A stretch of DNA of 64,000 bases, taken from positions 1 through 64,000 of the forward strand of contig JAJAGP010001971.1 of the NCBI GenBank assembly GCA_025084515.1, in the 5' to 3' direction. Below are positions 1 through 11,715 of this stretch, one piece after another. The DNA is from Ancistrus triradiatus. Its lineage: Eukaryota > Chordata > Actinopteri > Siluriformes > Loricariidae. Position 1 is the first letter of the stretch. Each line of letters starts with the position of its first letter. The position numbers and the translations under genes are program-made. The notes under the pieces are model-generated. The model was not told the DNA's origin. It saw only the letters and a list, made by a program, of their open reading frames with translations, and searched no databases.

Positions 1-3000
1 GCGTCCGTCACGACCTTCCGGCGAGACGAGGCCACGCCGCCGGGGCTGGAGGAAAAACTGGTGCTGGGGCTCTCACCGGCGTCCCTTTCAGAAACCCTTA
101 GCTTCGAAGTCTTCTTGTTTCTCTTGAGCTTCCGTTTCCGTTTGGAATGACGAGGATTTGCTGCTTCAGCCAACTGCAAAGAAAATACTTTTAATCAAAA
201 CATCTCACCTTACACACAACATAACTCATTAGCACACACTCATGCACAAGCAATGATCAGGAGACGTTACCCTACAGAAGGTTTATAATATGTTTTATGA
301 CTTTTAAAGGGTTTTAACAAGTGTATTCTACGACGCCGTTTTAGGGCCACTGATAAAGAACCCTTTATGCTGGATATCGAGAACAACCTCGAATGTCAAG
401 AATTAAGCTGTAGTATTTTAAGAATAAAGTCATAATATATCGAGAATAAAGTTGTAATATATCAAGAATAAAATTGTAATAATTCGAGAATAAAGTCGTG
501 ATATTTAACAAGCATTATGCTGGGCGTTGGGAAGCAAGAGAAGTAAATTGTTGAATAAAATGTATTTATGATTTCTCTAAAGCCTATAATTTAAATTTTT
601 AGCTCATTTTCAAAGCAGTTTTTTTTCTGATTTGCACTTACGTTTAACCACTTAAAAGTGTCGTTTTTTTATTGTCCTCTGTAGTGGACATTGGGACTTT
701 TTGGTCTGATGCAGAACGGAAACACAAAATACATAAAGAAAATTACTATACCATGTCCCGTTGTCCCTTATAAAGGACATCTCGCCCAAGGAGGTTGGGT
801 CCCTTTTTGAGTCTTGGTCCTCCCAAGGTTTCTTCCTATAACACTCAGGGAGTTTTTCCTTGCCACTGTCGCCCTAGGCTTGCTCAATTTGGGATTGGAC
901 GTAGATATGAGGAGATAATATAAACTTGTAAAGTTGCTTTGAGACAATGCTCCACTGTAAAAAGGGCTATATAAATAAATCTGACTTGACATCTGATTTT
1001 TTTTTTAAAAGTCTTTTTCAAAAAGAAAAGAAAAAAAAAATCCTTGTGACATGTTTATCTCATAGACTTATTTTATTTCAAAATGACTGAAATGATCAAA
1101 CTTTAGTTTTCCTGGGTCTCAGGATTGTATAAAGAATAACGTTATACACGAAATGACAAACATCATGAACATCAAACAGAGATCAGAAAAAATAACGTTG
1201 CATTTTTGCCATCCGATAAATCATGTGCCGCGTGGACGACACAGTCATTTAGTATTTTTATTTGATTCCAGATCACGCTCTCTTACCCTAGACTTTTTCT
1301 CAAATATTTCAAGCTTTGGGTTCTGTTAGCTGATAATAATTTTGTTGGCCAAGATTATGGCACATCTCAACTTTTTTTTCCCCCTGCACCAGCTGACGCA
1401 AAGAGCTGGTACGGCTGCAGCATGGCAGACCCTATATGGATAACGTTCCAAATTCAGTAAAAGTCTAATATTTTTACCTGCTCAGGAACATCGTTGCAGG
1501 ATCCTTGCTCGTACGCACTTCTCTCTGGAGAAGGCTGTTCCTGCTGGCAGAAGCAGAGAGAGAGATATGATCACCTGAATACACCCAGCTGCCTGTTCAG
1601 TCTCATTATATCCAAACGAGGTCACAACGAGGCCGACATGCAGAGCTTCCTGTGCATTAAACTAAACAAGCAGACTAAAGCATACACTTTGTCTAAATGA
1701 ATAACAAACATGTTTTACACCTCTGAGTGATGCACACAAGCAGACATTTTATGACATCCATAACAGGTAAGGAAGTAAGAAAATCCCTTACGACTTCAGG
1801 AACGTCGCCCCCAGAGTCTGATGCCAGGCTAACATCACAAAGGTCGTCCACCTGCAAACACCTTAGCAATAAGTCACTTATGCAGCTTCAAAATTATATA
1901 TATAATAAATCTATGTCAAAATCCAGTGATGACGTACTTCACTTCCATCCACAGAAGGGGGCGCTTCATCCTCCAGGTTCTCTTCTATAGACATTTCTAG
2001 AGGAGGACCAGCGGCAGCATCCAGTACAATAGCACCCGTTTCTATTTTGCGCTTTAGGGATGCGTGCCAGCGGTTCTTGATGGAGTTATCGGTCCTGCCA
2101 GGTCAGAACGATGCAAATAATCAGGACTCTGACGCTTAGAGCTCATCTACTGCTGTAACACTTACCCAATATACCAGGGGTTATCAATTTAATAGGACAC
2201 GTGCAAAAACACAAGAGCAATTCAAAGTTTTAATCGTAGACCTGAACCTATTGGCACCAACCAGCTGCACATCTGGATTTCTGGTTCCATCAAACCACAC
2301 CTGGACTTCACAGAGCCACTAGACTGAACGTAAATATGAAACCAGAGGCGGGATAAGAATCAGAGCCATCTCTGGCTCGTATCCCGCTTCTGGCAGGTCT
2401 AGGCTCTAGATGTATTTAGAAGATGTATTCTAATAAATAGACATAATGAGAAATAATTATATATAGTCATATTAAGGCTACGAATCTATAATGCTGGCCT
2501 AAAACTTTTGCACAGTACTGAGGTTAATTCTTACGTTTAACATCTAGGCTGTAAGCAGGTCAGGGCTCTTTGAGTCTCGCTCCTAATGAGTTTTTCCTTG
2601 GCTTGCTTTGTAAGGGCTTTGGACTTAGATACATTTAAAGCTGCTATGAGACAACGCTCCATTGTAAAAAGAGCTACAGAAATGAATGTGACTTTGATGT
2701 ACAACTCCTTATATACCGGAGTAAAAATACCGATTTAAAAGCTGAAATTAAAAATTGCTCCATCTGCAAAAACCAGCACCAAATCTGAACCAGCAAAAAA
2801 TCCACAGCACTTATTTGCAACCGGACTTCTAAGGGTTAAAAGGATGAAGATGGTGAGCACTCAGTTTTATAAATAATACATGTAGTTGAATCATATATTC
2901 ACCTCCCAGGGAGAAGCCTGGCAATCTGGGCCCAGCGACTTCCCATCAGGCTGTGGGCTTTGCAGATGATCAGGTCTTCTTCGGCGCTCCACGAGTTTTT

Positions 3001-5363
3001 ATTCACCGAAGGGTTCAGGTGGTTGAGCCAGCGCTCCCTGCACTGCTTTCCTCTGCGACCCTTAAGGTGCTTGGCGATCTTGGCCCACTGCTGCGTTCCG
3101 TACTCCGACACCAACTGGATGAGCTGCGGAAACAGAGTCCTTATTACTGCTGCCGGTGATCACCTCAGGCTCCATGTGATTCAGAGGGCTCACAGAAATG
3201 GTGCGGTGAACGCTGTGGACAACCAATAGGTGGCGCTCTCTCTCTCTCTTCCATGTGGATGGTACAGTTAAAGGCGATCTGTACAGTTTTTACACGGATC
3301 CGCCATGGAAACATTCATTTTGCTGCCTAACAACTTACTTCTAAATCTAGTGTTCTACAGATTCATCAGGGCTCCATATCAATTACTGCACTCCAAATGT
3401 AATGTAAGATCAAATCAATCTCATTCAAACACTGAAATAATAGAATAGAATGAAATGGTTTTCCTACTTTTTGTTGCATTTCCATATATACACAACATAT
3501 TTATATACAACATATTCTTGTAGTATACAAATACAACAAAATAAGGAAAAACATTTCATTCTATTCTATTTTTCCACCTTTTGTTTTTCGCTACTTTTCC
3601 CCTATTCCTTCATCATCTTTTTTCTAGTGTTCATTTATTTCTTTTTCCATTTTTTCAGTCATTTCCTGTCTTTATTAAATTTTTCTTTTGCTTGTTCACC
3701 CTTTCTTTGTTTAACTTCTCTCCTTCCTTCTCATTTTGCCATTTTATCCTGTATTTATTTACATCCTTCTCTGTTCTTTTTTCTTTTAGATATCTTATTA
3801 TTTTTCTATTATATTTTCTTTTCTCATTTTCCTTTCTAAAATGTTATTTTTCTACATTTTCCTTTCATTTGTTTGTTTTCTTTGTTTCTCATTTGTTTTT
3901 TTTTTTATCTGTTCTTTTTTCTCTTTCCGATTTACTTTTTCCTTTTGTTTTTCCTTCTTTATTTTTTTCATGCTTTGTCCTTTTGTTGATGTCTGTCTGT
4001 TATTTACCTTCTTTCTCTTCCTGTCCCTTTTAACTATTTTCCTCTTTATTTTTCTGCTTTTCTTTTTTTATTCATTACTTTCATTTTTTTGTTTCCATCT
4101 TTTTCTATATTTCGTTGTTTTCTGTTTTCAATCTTTAGATAGAAATTTAAACCTGTAGATAAAACTGGGTTTGTGTTTTGCATGTTTAGGGCATCTTTTC
4201 GTTAACAATACTGAAGGGCCGAAATCTTTCGGGTTTCTGGGATTTAAACAGGGTATCTGCAGCTACACAGCTAAAATCCCTTCAAAGAGACCCCTGACAG
4301 TCCCAGGTAAATGTGGATTATACGGCTTTGGACTACATGTGCCTGCAGGACAACCCCATAATGTTCATTAAGATCATTTTCACTTTTTAGTCTAGGGACA
4401 AATAGCCATCAAGATGCTCACCTTATCATCTTCCTCCTTAGTCCAACAGCCCTTGATCAGCTGGGGGTCCAAAACAGCAGTGTAGCGATACTTACACTCC
4501 TGTTCAGTGCGGCCCTGTGACGATGGGAGGGGGGAAAACACATATACATAACTTACACCTTCCTACAAAGCACCAGCTAACCAATACCACAAACTGCTGC
4601 TTCTCGGACTTTCCTTTAAAAAACATTACTTACGGGTAAGTAGTTAGCAACAAAGAACCAGTTATTATTGCCAAGCCTCTGCACCATTGATATGAGAGTT
4701 TCATCCTGAATGCATAACAAATAAAAACAACACATACTTCAGGTTATTATATTATTTAAGTGACTTGTTTCAGCTTTTGGTTAACACTTTATGAGGCGAG
4801 TCAATCCCTATTTTAGATATCATTGCTTATTGGAACTGAAATTGTTGCCTGCTTTTGGAGAGTCCATTACACCGGGACATTCTCTGTAATAGTTTCATTT
4901 TGATCGTAACCCAAAATCTTTTCCATCGTCTCCTGGACAGGTTTGTCAGTTTAACTCCATCCGATCCAAGAACACGGAGCAAGACAGAACATTTAATTGA
5001 TGTATTGTGAGTGAAGTGACGTTTGTATTTTGATATTTGGTGCTATTTGGTTTTCAATGGATAGAACTTGTTATTATCAGTGACATTTATTATGCCTTAC
5101 ACCACTGCTAGATTAGCTATACCACTGATTTATCATGACCATATATAATTACTTCTTCTCTTTATGAGAATACAACCAGAAACACAGGAAATTTGTACGC
5201 ATTTTTTAAATGGTCCGTCCTCACACTCTCTGTTACAGATAAAAGCCATACACACGCTTCTCCTCGTTCCTGTACCGTTTTGGGAAATACTCCAAGTAAT
5301 TCCACCCAAACTCACCTCCAGGGGAGTCCACTTGGCCTTCGCCTTTTCATTCTGTTCTTCCAT
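1..5363 (-). CDS. Three-repeat MYB-family transcription factor, 3' end beyond window
   Basis: This is a DNA-binding nuclear regulator of the c-Myb/A-Myb/B-Myb class. Coding exons on the minus strand, in order, are 5363-5316, 4705-4634, 4514-4422, 3123-2903, 2094-1938, 1851-1792, 1540-1478 and 173 to the left edge. All have GT-AG borders and matching phases, giving about 295 residues. R1 spans about residues 11-57, R2 62-109 and R3 114-160. R2 has Trp64, 84 and 103; R3 has Trp116, 135 and 154. The R2 motif GKQCRERW is present. R1 has Tyr51 where the third tryptophan is usual. After R3 the protein is acidic and serine-rich, then basic (KRKRKLKRNKK), unlike the B-Myb region I know. The start is the first ATG after an acceptor at 5405/5406. 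I cannot say which vertebrate MYB paralogue this is, and it may be a divergent fish copy. Confidence 0.85.
416..512. repeat. Short tandem repeat, about 28-bp unit, four copies
   Basis: The motif cgagaataaagt followed by gtaatatat recurs four times with small changes. It lies in the intron before the last visible MYB exon. Confidence 0.75.
766..990 (+). repeat. Dispersed repeat with TTTGAGACAATG-type 3' tail
   Basis: This is the fullest copy of a family found at least nine times in this window. It contains, in order, a cctcccaaggtttcttcct block, gggagtttttccttgccact, a gcttgctcaatttgggatt block, and the tail gctttgagacaatgc with a tataaataaat end. The tail resembles 3' ends of fish non-LTR/SINE elements. 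The 74-aa minus ORF here is repeat-derived. Confidence 0.75.
2552..2695 (+). repeat. Dispersed TTTGAGACAATG-type repeat, diverged copy
   Basis: It shares the gagtttttccttg block and the tail gctatgagacaacgctccattgtaaaaag-like sequence with the copy at 766-990. It lies in the intron between MYB exons 4 and 5 of this window's order. Confidence 0.6.
3455..4140. repeat. Pyrimidine-rich (T/C) low-complexity tract
   Basis: Almost 700 bases of the plus strand are nearly all T and C, with few purines, inside an intron of the MYB gene. Long Phe/Leu/Ser-rich open frames here are a product of composition and are not genes. Confidence 0.85.
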
Positions 5364-5684
5364 GATTTAAGATCAATACTAACGAATTCATTCACGGGGC
5401 TGGAAACATAAAAACAAACAAACAATGATTCCTAACTTTAACCTACGGCACAGACCAACTGGCAAACACACAGCATCACAATGCATGATAGAGTATTTGG
5501 TTTCCAACATCCAACCGCTCGGATGACGGTAATGTCCATTTCGGTCAACGCCCTGTTTCACAGAACGTAATACGGTCGTTAAACGGCGCAGAACAGCTCC
5601 CATAGTAAACACTAGTACTATTGTACAATAGCTCACGCTAGTATAATTAAATGACTAAATACATTTTCTCGTAAAGCGACGGTT

Positions 5685-5975
5685 AAGAACCGTTAGAGTT
5701 CAATGGAATGCTATTCTGTCAAAAGAAACCACTTTGCATTTAGAAAAACGATTTAATAACGAAACGCTGATCTAAGTCCCATAAGCAGCCGTTAGCATTA
5801 GCCTGGTAGCTAGTAGCCTGTTAGCTAGCAGTGCGGTGTGTTCCGTACCGGAGCAGTTATAACGGATATTCTCCGTTACGGCGCTCAGCTCAGCTTGAAC
5901 ACACTAAATAACCGTAGGTCGGTGTATCATGATATTAATATCATAGGTCTCCACCGGATCTGTAACCGTTAGACG
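5685..5975. promoter_or_regulatory. Cluster of MYB consensus sites in intron 1 of the MYB gene
   Basis: Six matches to the MYB recognition sequence YAACKG (either strand) lie at 5690-5695, 5789-5794, 5854-5859, 5860-5865, 5873-5878 and 5966-5971. Several weaker TAACCG sites lie between them. By base composition roughly one half match would be expected in this length. The location just inside the transcription start of a MYB-family gene suggests feedback control, but this is inference. Confidence 0.4.
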
Positions 5976-5994
5976 ACATTAATAATGAACTTAC

Positions 5995-6200
5995 GGTCTG
6001 AAGCTTTATTGATTTCTCCTTCTCTTTAACTTTCCTCCTCGCGCCCAAACTTCCAACTGAACGTTAACGCACACAAAGCGGCCTCAGTGAGCCTCAGACC
6101 TGCGCTAGAGTTGCGCAGTGTTTTCTGCGCACACCAACCCATTCGGCAGCAGCGCGTCCTACGACATAAAGTGCTTTCTTTCCCCTTTCTAAAAATCGTT
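5995..6200 (-). other. Probable non-coding first exon and promoter of the MYB gene
   Basis: A consensus donor on the minus strand (GTAAG, just below 5995) faces the acceptor at 5405/5406 that opens the first coding exon. This suggests a 5'-untranslated exon starting somewhere between about 6050 and 6200. The upstream limit cannot be read from sequence alone. The minus-strand ORF here has no family resemblance and is probably not coding. Confidence 0.45.
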
Positions 6201-6286
6201 TCTATCGACTTTAAAGTGCACAATGTGTAGTTTTATTTCTACTGTAAGGGTTTTGAAGGTTTTATTTTCAGATGAAACCAAGATTG

Positions 6287-6624
6287 AACCATGGTTTTAA
6301 TCGTGTTTTTTGGCGGAAAGAGAACTATGAATGGTTACTAGCATATTTTTTGTTTGTTTGTTTACCAAAGTACTGTAGTAAAACCATGGCAGATTCATAG
6401 TATGGACGTATGGACATAATTACCATAATATATCTTAGTAGTTCAACTAGAACTAATAGAACTAACAAGTATAGTAACTGGTTATTGTATGCATAACCAT
6501 GATTCTACTAGGAACTACTATGGTATCTTATGGTAACTATGTGTGTACTATGAGTCTGTCTAGAGGAACCATAGTAACCATTCATAGTTTTCTTTCTGCC
6601 AAAAAACATAGTAAAACCATGGTT
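6287..6624. mobile_element. Foldback/MITE-like element with 55-base inverted arms
   Basis: The arm at 6287-6341 (aaccatggttttaatcg...) is the near-perfect reverse complement of 6571-6624. The roughly 230 bases between them are rich in further catggt/accatg motifs and hold no coding frame. This fits a non-autonomous DNA transposon in the spacer between the MYB and AIG1/ADTRP genes. Confidence 0.7.
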
Positions 6625-6639
6625 AATTTTCCAAAGGGA

Positions 6640-6850
6640 AGGGGGACGTTTGGCATACAAAAATTACCCCTTACCTAACGGGAAGCATGGTGGTGCCAAC
6701 GTTATGTTATGGGGGTGTTTCTCTCCAGTAGGAACTGGGCAACTGGTCAGGATTGAAGGGAAAATGGATGCTACCATTCACATCCACTGACTGGAAGTGG
6801 CTGAGACTGAGATTAAGATTTTTTTTCATCAGACAAGAATAACAAGGTAA
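6640..6850 (+). mobile_element. Tc1/mariner transposase fragment
   Basis: The stretch aagcatggtggtgccaacg followed by ttatgggggtgtttctctcc and a ggaactgggcaactgg block is the conserved HGGG.. segment of fish Tc1 transposases. It is decayed and has no open frame. Confidence 0.6.
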
Positions 6851-7560
6851 ACATTTAATTAATTTGTAATTAACTTTACATTAATTATACACTATATAAT
6901 ATAATACATTTATTAATAAGTAATATTATATATATATATGGCAAGGGAATGGCAAGACGAGGACGATGTGGCATTTTTTGTGTTGCGCTTTGGACTAACT
7001 GCAAACAGAGTCTAAGCGAGATGAAATAAGAGCAAGTATAACCTTCTCCAGGTCTTGGGGTAACAAAAAATGGTTTAATTTTGGCAACTGATCTAAGTTG
7101 GTAAAAGGAACTCCTGACAACAGAGTTAATTAACCTTTACCTGAGGTTTCACATACTCTGCCACTTTGTCATGCTTGGCAGAGGATCACTTCAGTCTTAT
7201 CTTCATTTAGCTGGAGAAAACTGCTTCCATATATTACTATATTACTTGAAAATGACCCATATATAGTGCTACTGGTACTACTACGTCTGTCAGCTCTGCT
7301 ACTAATCCAGCAGACATCTTACACATCAGACTGCTTGTGCAAGGTTGTAACTGATTATTTCACCATAATTCAGCCAAGTAGAGAAGAAGTCACAGTTGTA
7401 GCAGTTTTCTCAATTACAGGGGGCTTCAGGTGTTGGAAAGGAGCTGAAACACAAACACACACTACACAAGTTCCACAGAAAAACATCTCTGATTTAATAT
7501 CAACCAGAAATCCGACACCGACATTAAGGAAGATGCAATATAAGAAAAAATGAGCTAAAG
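6851..7560. other. AT-rich intergenic spacer without recognised gene
   Basis: This holds runs of TA and polymorphic-looking AT repeats (about 6890-6940). A 95-aa plus ORF at 7266-7553 has no family resemblance or splice context. Nothing functional is recognised. Confidence 0.5.
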
Positions 7561-7984
7561 CAGAAGCTCCGTCTCAAAATCAGTACACTGTTCTACATTT
7601 CCTGTCCACCACATTCTCATTAATCTTCAAATCATCCTGTAATACTTTCGTACATTTTTCCTGCCCTTTCCAGGTCCTCTTTTATTGAGGTTGTTTTCAT
7701 CAGATGCTGTTTTGAAATGTAAAACCTGATTGCTAAGTACCAACGTTTGTCTTATCTGGAGGGAGCATTGCGCTATAGTAGTGTTTTTTAAACACTAGGG
7801 GGAGACTGTAAGCACAAAGACAATACGGACCAGCAATGTTAAAGCTAGTAGTCTAAAAGCGTTATTTTTGCGATCTAAAAGTGCAGTACTTGTCCGGTTT
7901 ATTTGGGACCTGGTTACTAAAACTCACCAGGTTGATAAACCGTAAATACTTAGTCAGTCAACTAAACAATCGCGATGCTGAGAG

Positions 7985-8122
7985 GGTTCCGGGAGCTTTA
8001 TAAACGGACGCCCATATCTACAAAGGGCAATCATTGGTTCCGTATAGTCGATGACAGCCAATCACAGCAGGAGGGGGGATCTACCGGAATAGGGGTGGGA
8101 AACGAATGAGGATACCAGGGAA
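7985..8122 (+). promoter_or_regulatory. Probable promoter and 5' UTR of the AIG1/ADTRP-family gene
   Basis: Immediately upstream of the start codon there is a TATA-like tttataaacgg (about 7997-8007). An inverted CCAAT (attggt) lies near 8033 and a direct CCAAT (gccaatcac) near 8057. The spacing suits a vertebrate Pol II promoter, but the start site is not proven. Confidence 0.45.
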
Positions 8123-11100
8123 ATGGCTGCTCCCAGGAGCTCGGGTTTTGGTTTTAAATCATGTCTGGTTGTACATTTAGCGATTTTTGCCTGGTATGCG
8201 TTCACTCTGTGGGCGAACTGCTCGGTTGAGATTACAGAACGACACCCCGGAGCTCGGATGTACGGAGGTCGGTGGAAATATTTAACCTTTATCGACCTGG
8301 TGAGTAACAGCGGCCGTATCCCAAATGGCTTTAGATGTCATGCACTAAGTAGTGTGTATGGTTTCATATTCTGTACGAGAATGTCTATCTTAAGGTTGGT
8401 GTGTAGGAGTTATGTGTTCGTGATTTAATTGTGTTACATTAACATCTGCTAGTATTAAGCCTTACAGTCGTTCATTTATAAAACTTTACGGAAGGTAACC
8501 AAGTTGTTTCTTTGTTGAATTTGAACTTGTATCGATTGCAAAGTGCATCATTGTGTAAATAAAGAGTGCGACCTGTTATGTAACAAACATATATGTTAAC
8601 ATAACAATAAATGGGTGAGATATGAATGTATATTTCATTTTGTATTTCCTATTTTATCCCTGCTTTAGACGGGATAAAGCACGAGGGGATGATCTTCCCA
8701 ATTCCATCACCTCCCTCAGGCACTGCTCCTTCTGTGCTGCCCGTCCCAGCCAGAAGGGACTCGAACCCGGGTCTCTGTGGTGGTGAACGGGCATACTGCA
8801 CCTGTGACACCTGACCCTACTGTTGTTATTTGATTTTAAATTGGTGCAGCTTTTTAAATGGTGCATTCATTTAGACATATATTACTGGTGTTAAAAGATT
8901 AAAATATTTAATTGTTGGTTATTTTAATTTTATTCAAAAACAGAATAAACAGATGAACAGATTCACATTTTTGGTTCTAAAAAAAAAAGAAAAGAAAAAC
9001 ATCTCAAACCCAAAAGTGGAACCATGTACTTTTTGTAGTGAGTGGAGCATTGTCTCAAAGCAGCTTTACAATTTTAGTTTATCTTCTAATAACGAAGCCC
9101 AATGCCAAACTGAGCCAGCTGAGGGCGACAGTGGCAAGGAAAATCTACCTAAACGTTATAAGGAAGAAACCTTAGGAGGAGAAACCTTTTTTTTTATTTT
9201 TTATTTTTCTTTCTTTTTCTTTTTTTTTTTTTTTTTCTTTTCTTGTTTTCTTTTCTTCTCTTCTTTTTTTTTTTTGATCTTCCCATTTCCCTCACCTCCC
9301 ACAAACACGGCTCCTTCTGTGGCACCCCTTCCAGGCAGAAGGGGTTCAAACCTTATATTAGTGCTGTCAAAAGATTAAAATATTTACTTGTTAAATATTC
9401 ACTAACTTTATTTTTGACATGTCTTGCTTTGTTTAGAAACCTAATGACCAGAAAAGAAAAGTGCAAAGTGTTTCATGAATTAGGTTCTTTTATTAAAAAC
9501 AAGAAGTTCTTCAAAGGCATGTTGTTAAACTGCGCAGAACCAATATGTTTCCTTTGTAACAGGTATTGCAGGCCATCTTTTTTGGCCTCTGTGCTGTGAC
9601 TGATCTGATCCACATCATGCTGCCGAATAAGCGCCACAGCTCCGGGACTGTACTCCTTCTGAAGGCACAGCATTTCTTTTTCACTGTTTTGGCTTTTCCG
9701 GTTGGCACTGTGAGTACCAGAGCTTCTCCCTCTGATCATGAATTTGAAGCTTTGTGAATCGTTTTTCGATGATCATGTGACCTTTTTCAGTTTGTCTGTA
9801 CCTCCTTCTGGTCCATCTACACCTACAACCGGGAGCTGGTGTTTCCAAAGTATCTGGATGACATCATCCCCACGTGGCTCAATCACGCTATGGTACGAGT
9901 GGTAAAGAATAAACCTTCACTGACAGAACATAAAGACACAAAGACAACACCTATCTAAGCCCAGTCCCACACTGAGCAAGCCTAGGGCGACAGTGGCAAG
10001 GAAAATCTCCCTAAACCTTATGAGGGAAAAACCTTTTTTCCTTGTTCTATTTTCCTTTTACCTAGTTTCCATTTTTCCTTTTTGGGGACTGTGGTTGTTG
10101 AGTGCTTAAGGTACTGGACTATGGACCAGACGGACTTCTGCCAAGCTGTTGGGTCCTTGAGTAAGACCCTTTACCCACATTTTTTTGGAATTCTTTCTTC
10201 TTTTTTTCCCCTTTTATTTATTTATTTTTTCACCCTTTTGTTTTTTTTCCCTTTTTTTCTTTTTCTTTTATTATTATTTTTTTGCTTTTTCCTTTTTTTA
10301 AAATCTTTTTTTTATCAGCAACCAAGTCCTAATTTATTAAAAAAAGGAAAACAAGAAAAAAGGCATAACAAAAAGTTCTCTTTTTTCTTTTTCTGTTGTT
10401 TGGTCCCTGAGTAAGACCTTTAAATTAACATGGCTTGAGTTCCGCTGTGGTACGAGTGGTAAAGGAGAAACCTTCACTGACGTCACATAATGACAGAGGG
10501 TCTGCTGCCACAAAGACAAGGGGTGAGTTTCGGCAGAGGGTACAGGGCCCACCAATGGTATTTGACCCAGACCAGTCGGGCCTCTGTCCCTGCACTTCAC
10601 TAACGTGTTTCATTTGTGTTTTTCCGTAGCACACCGCCATCTTACCCCTGCTCCTGCTGCAGATGTTCCTCCAGCATCACCAACACCCCAGTCGCTCGAA
10701 GGGCATCCTCACCCTGGCTCTGTTCGCCGCTCTCTATCTGGCATGGTAACGTCCCCCGGTGCTCCGGACCTGTGCAGGGCCTATGAAACCCCCGTTCCTA
10801 ATATTGAGGCAAAACAAATGGAAAGAAGTTTTGTGATCCAGCTGGTCGGTGTACCTGTGGTTATTTTAATTTTTCTTCCAAACAAACAAAAGAAACACAG
10901 AAACATGGATCAAGTCTCATTTTTGTTTCTCAAAAAGTAAAAACCTCACATGGGGGACATGATGAGTTCGGTAGGACACCGTGCTGCGTTCAGGTTGTCT
11001 CTAAATCAGTAAAGGCAGTGTTTTCCGTTTGAACGCTACGTTACACTTACAGGCTTGTTGCTGTTTCTCCAGGGTCTCATGGGTGCGTTATGTTTCGGGG

Positions 11101-11336
11101 CTCTGGGTTTACCCCATCATGGCTCACCTGAGTCCCGTAGGCCTGGTCCTGTTCCTGAGCGCCGCCTCCCTCAGCATGGCTCCTCTGTACCTGCTGGGAG
11201 AGAAGCTCAACCAGGTGATCTGGAGATCTGCAGGTGAGAAACCGCCAGCGATCTGTATAAGATGCCTGAGAGATTCATCCACCTGACATTTTCTTAACCC
11301 TCTCTCTCTCTCCAAGAGATCCAGAAGAAAAAATAA
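8123..11336 (+). CDS. AIG1/ADTRP-family membrane FAHFA hydrolase
   Basis: Members of this family are multipass membrane threonine hydrolases that cleave fatty-acid esters of hydroxy fatty acids. Exons are 8123-8299, 9563-9709, 9791-9892, 10630-10745, 11073-11233 and 11317-11336. The phases agree and give 240 residues, near the usual 230-245. The motif YGGRWKYLTFIDL contains Thr55, matching the catalytic Thr43 of AIG1. NHAMHT contains His143, matching His134 of AIG1, and it is the first codon of exon 4. The last segment has GLWVYP and YLLGEKLN, typical of the family, and the tail is EIQKKK. The N-terminal motif favours AIG1, while WLNHAMHTAI is as close to ADTRP, so the paralogue is left open. 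The ATG at 8123 is the first one in frame with the motif. Confidence 0.88.
8686..8815 (-). repeat. tRNA-derived SINE fragment (family 2)
   Basis: Read on the minus strand it contains a Pol III B-box-like GGTTCGAGTCCC followed by ttctggctgggacgggcag. It shares the agaaggagcag block with a second copy at 9280-9352. Both lie in intron 1 of the AIG1/ADTRP-family gene. Confidence 0.5.
9018..9190 (-). repeat. Dispersed TTTGAGACAATG-type repeat, reverse copy
   Basis: It carries cattgtctcaaagcagcttt, then a gccaaactgagc block, gcgacagtggcaaggaaa, and gaaaccttaggagga. This is the reverse complement of the family at 766-990. A T-rich tract of about 70 bases follows at 9188-9276. Confidence 0.7.
9280..9352 (-). 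repeat. tRNA-derived SINE fragment (family 2), second copy
   Basis: The order gatcttcccatttcc, ggctccttctgtgg, ccaggcagaaggggttc matches 8686-8815 closely. Confidence 0.45.
9958..10170. repeat. Dispersed repeat (reverse) followed by truncated SINE (forward)
   Basis: Bases 9958-10035 carry actgagcaagcctagggcga and cagtggcaaggaaaatctcc, the reverse of the TTTGAGACAATG family. Bases 10081-10166 carry ggggactgtgg, ggtactggactatgg, and gttgggtccttgagtaag, the head of the SINE at 29480. A T-rich tract follows to about 10310. Confidence 0.6.
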
Positions 11337-11339
11337 CAC

Positions 11340-11715
11340 CGATGGCTCAGAGATGATCATCGGCCCGTTAGACCAGCAGGCCTGGAGGCTTGACCTGCAC
11401 TGAGCTGTAGGACTGTGTGTTGACAGTTTACTGGAGAGGATTTGAATGATGAAAGTCGCTCTCTGGATCGTCCAAATGGGGGAGGTTATTAACTACAACG
11501 TGTTTATATGTAATTATACCTGATGTACCCTCTGCTAGATGAGTGTTTTATTGTTTTATTAGTAATAATGAAACCCCACACGCTGTATCGTAACATTCTG
11601 CCCGACACTCGGGCCTGTTTGACAAACTGTGACTCTGAAATGTTGATTTTCTTTTTAAAGAATGCTGCACAATGTAAAAATGGATTAAAATAGATTTTAT
11701 TAAAAGATTGTGTTT
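11340..11715 (+). terminator. 3' UTR and probable polyadenylation region of the AIG1/ADTRP-family gene
   Basis: This follows the stop codon at 11336 and is non-repetitive. It becomes A/T-rich with attaaaatagattttatta near 11683-11702, where an ATTAAA signal could direct cleavage. The exact end is not visible. Confidence 0.35.

Noticed and set aside
1727..1990. 87-aa plus frame across a MYB exon
   Set aside because: Antisense of minus-strand MYB exons at 1792-1851 and 1938-2094.
3450..4158. Three hydrophobic Phe-rich frames that look like membrane proteins
   Set aside because: They come from T/C-rich low-complexity DNA in an intron; the same occurs at 61.5-62.3 and 63.1-64 kb.
8740..8815. 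A tRNA gene suggested by GGTTCGAGTCCC
   Set aside because: No cloverleaf can be formed around it and the flanks match a second copy, so it is SINE-derived.
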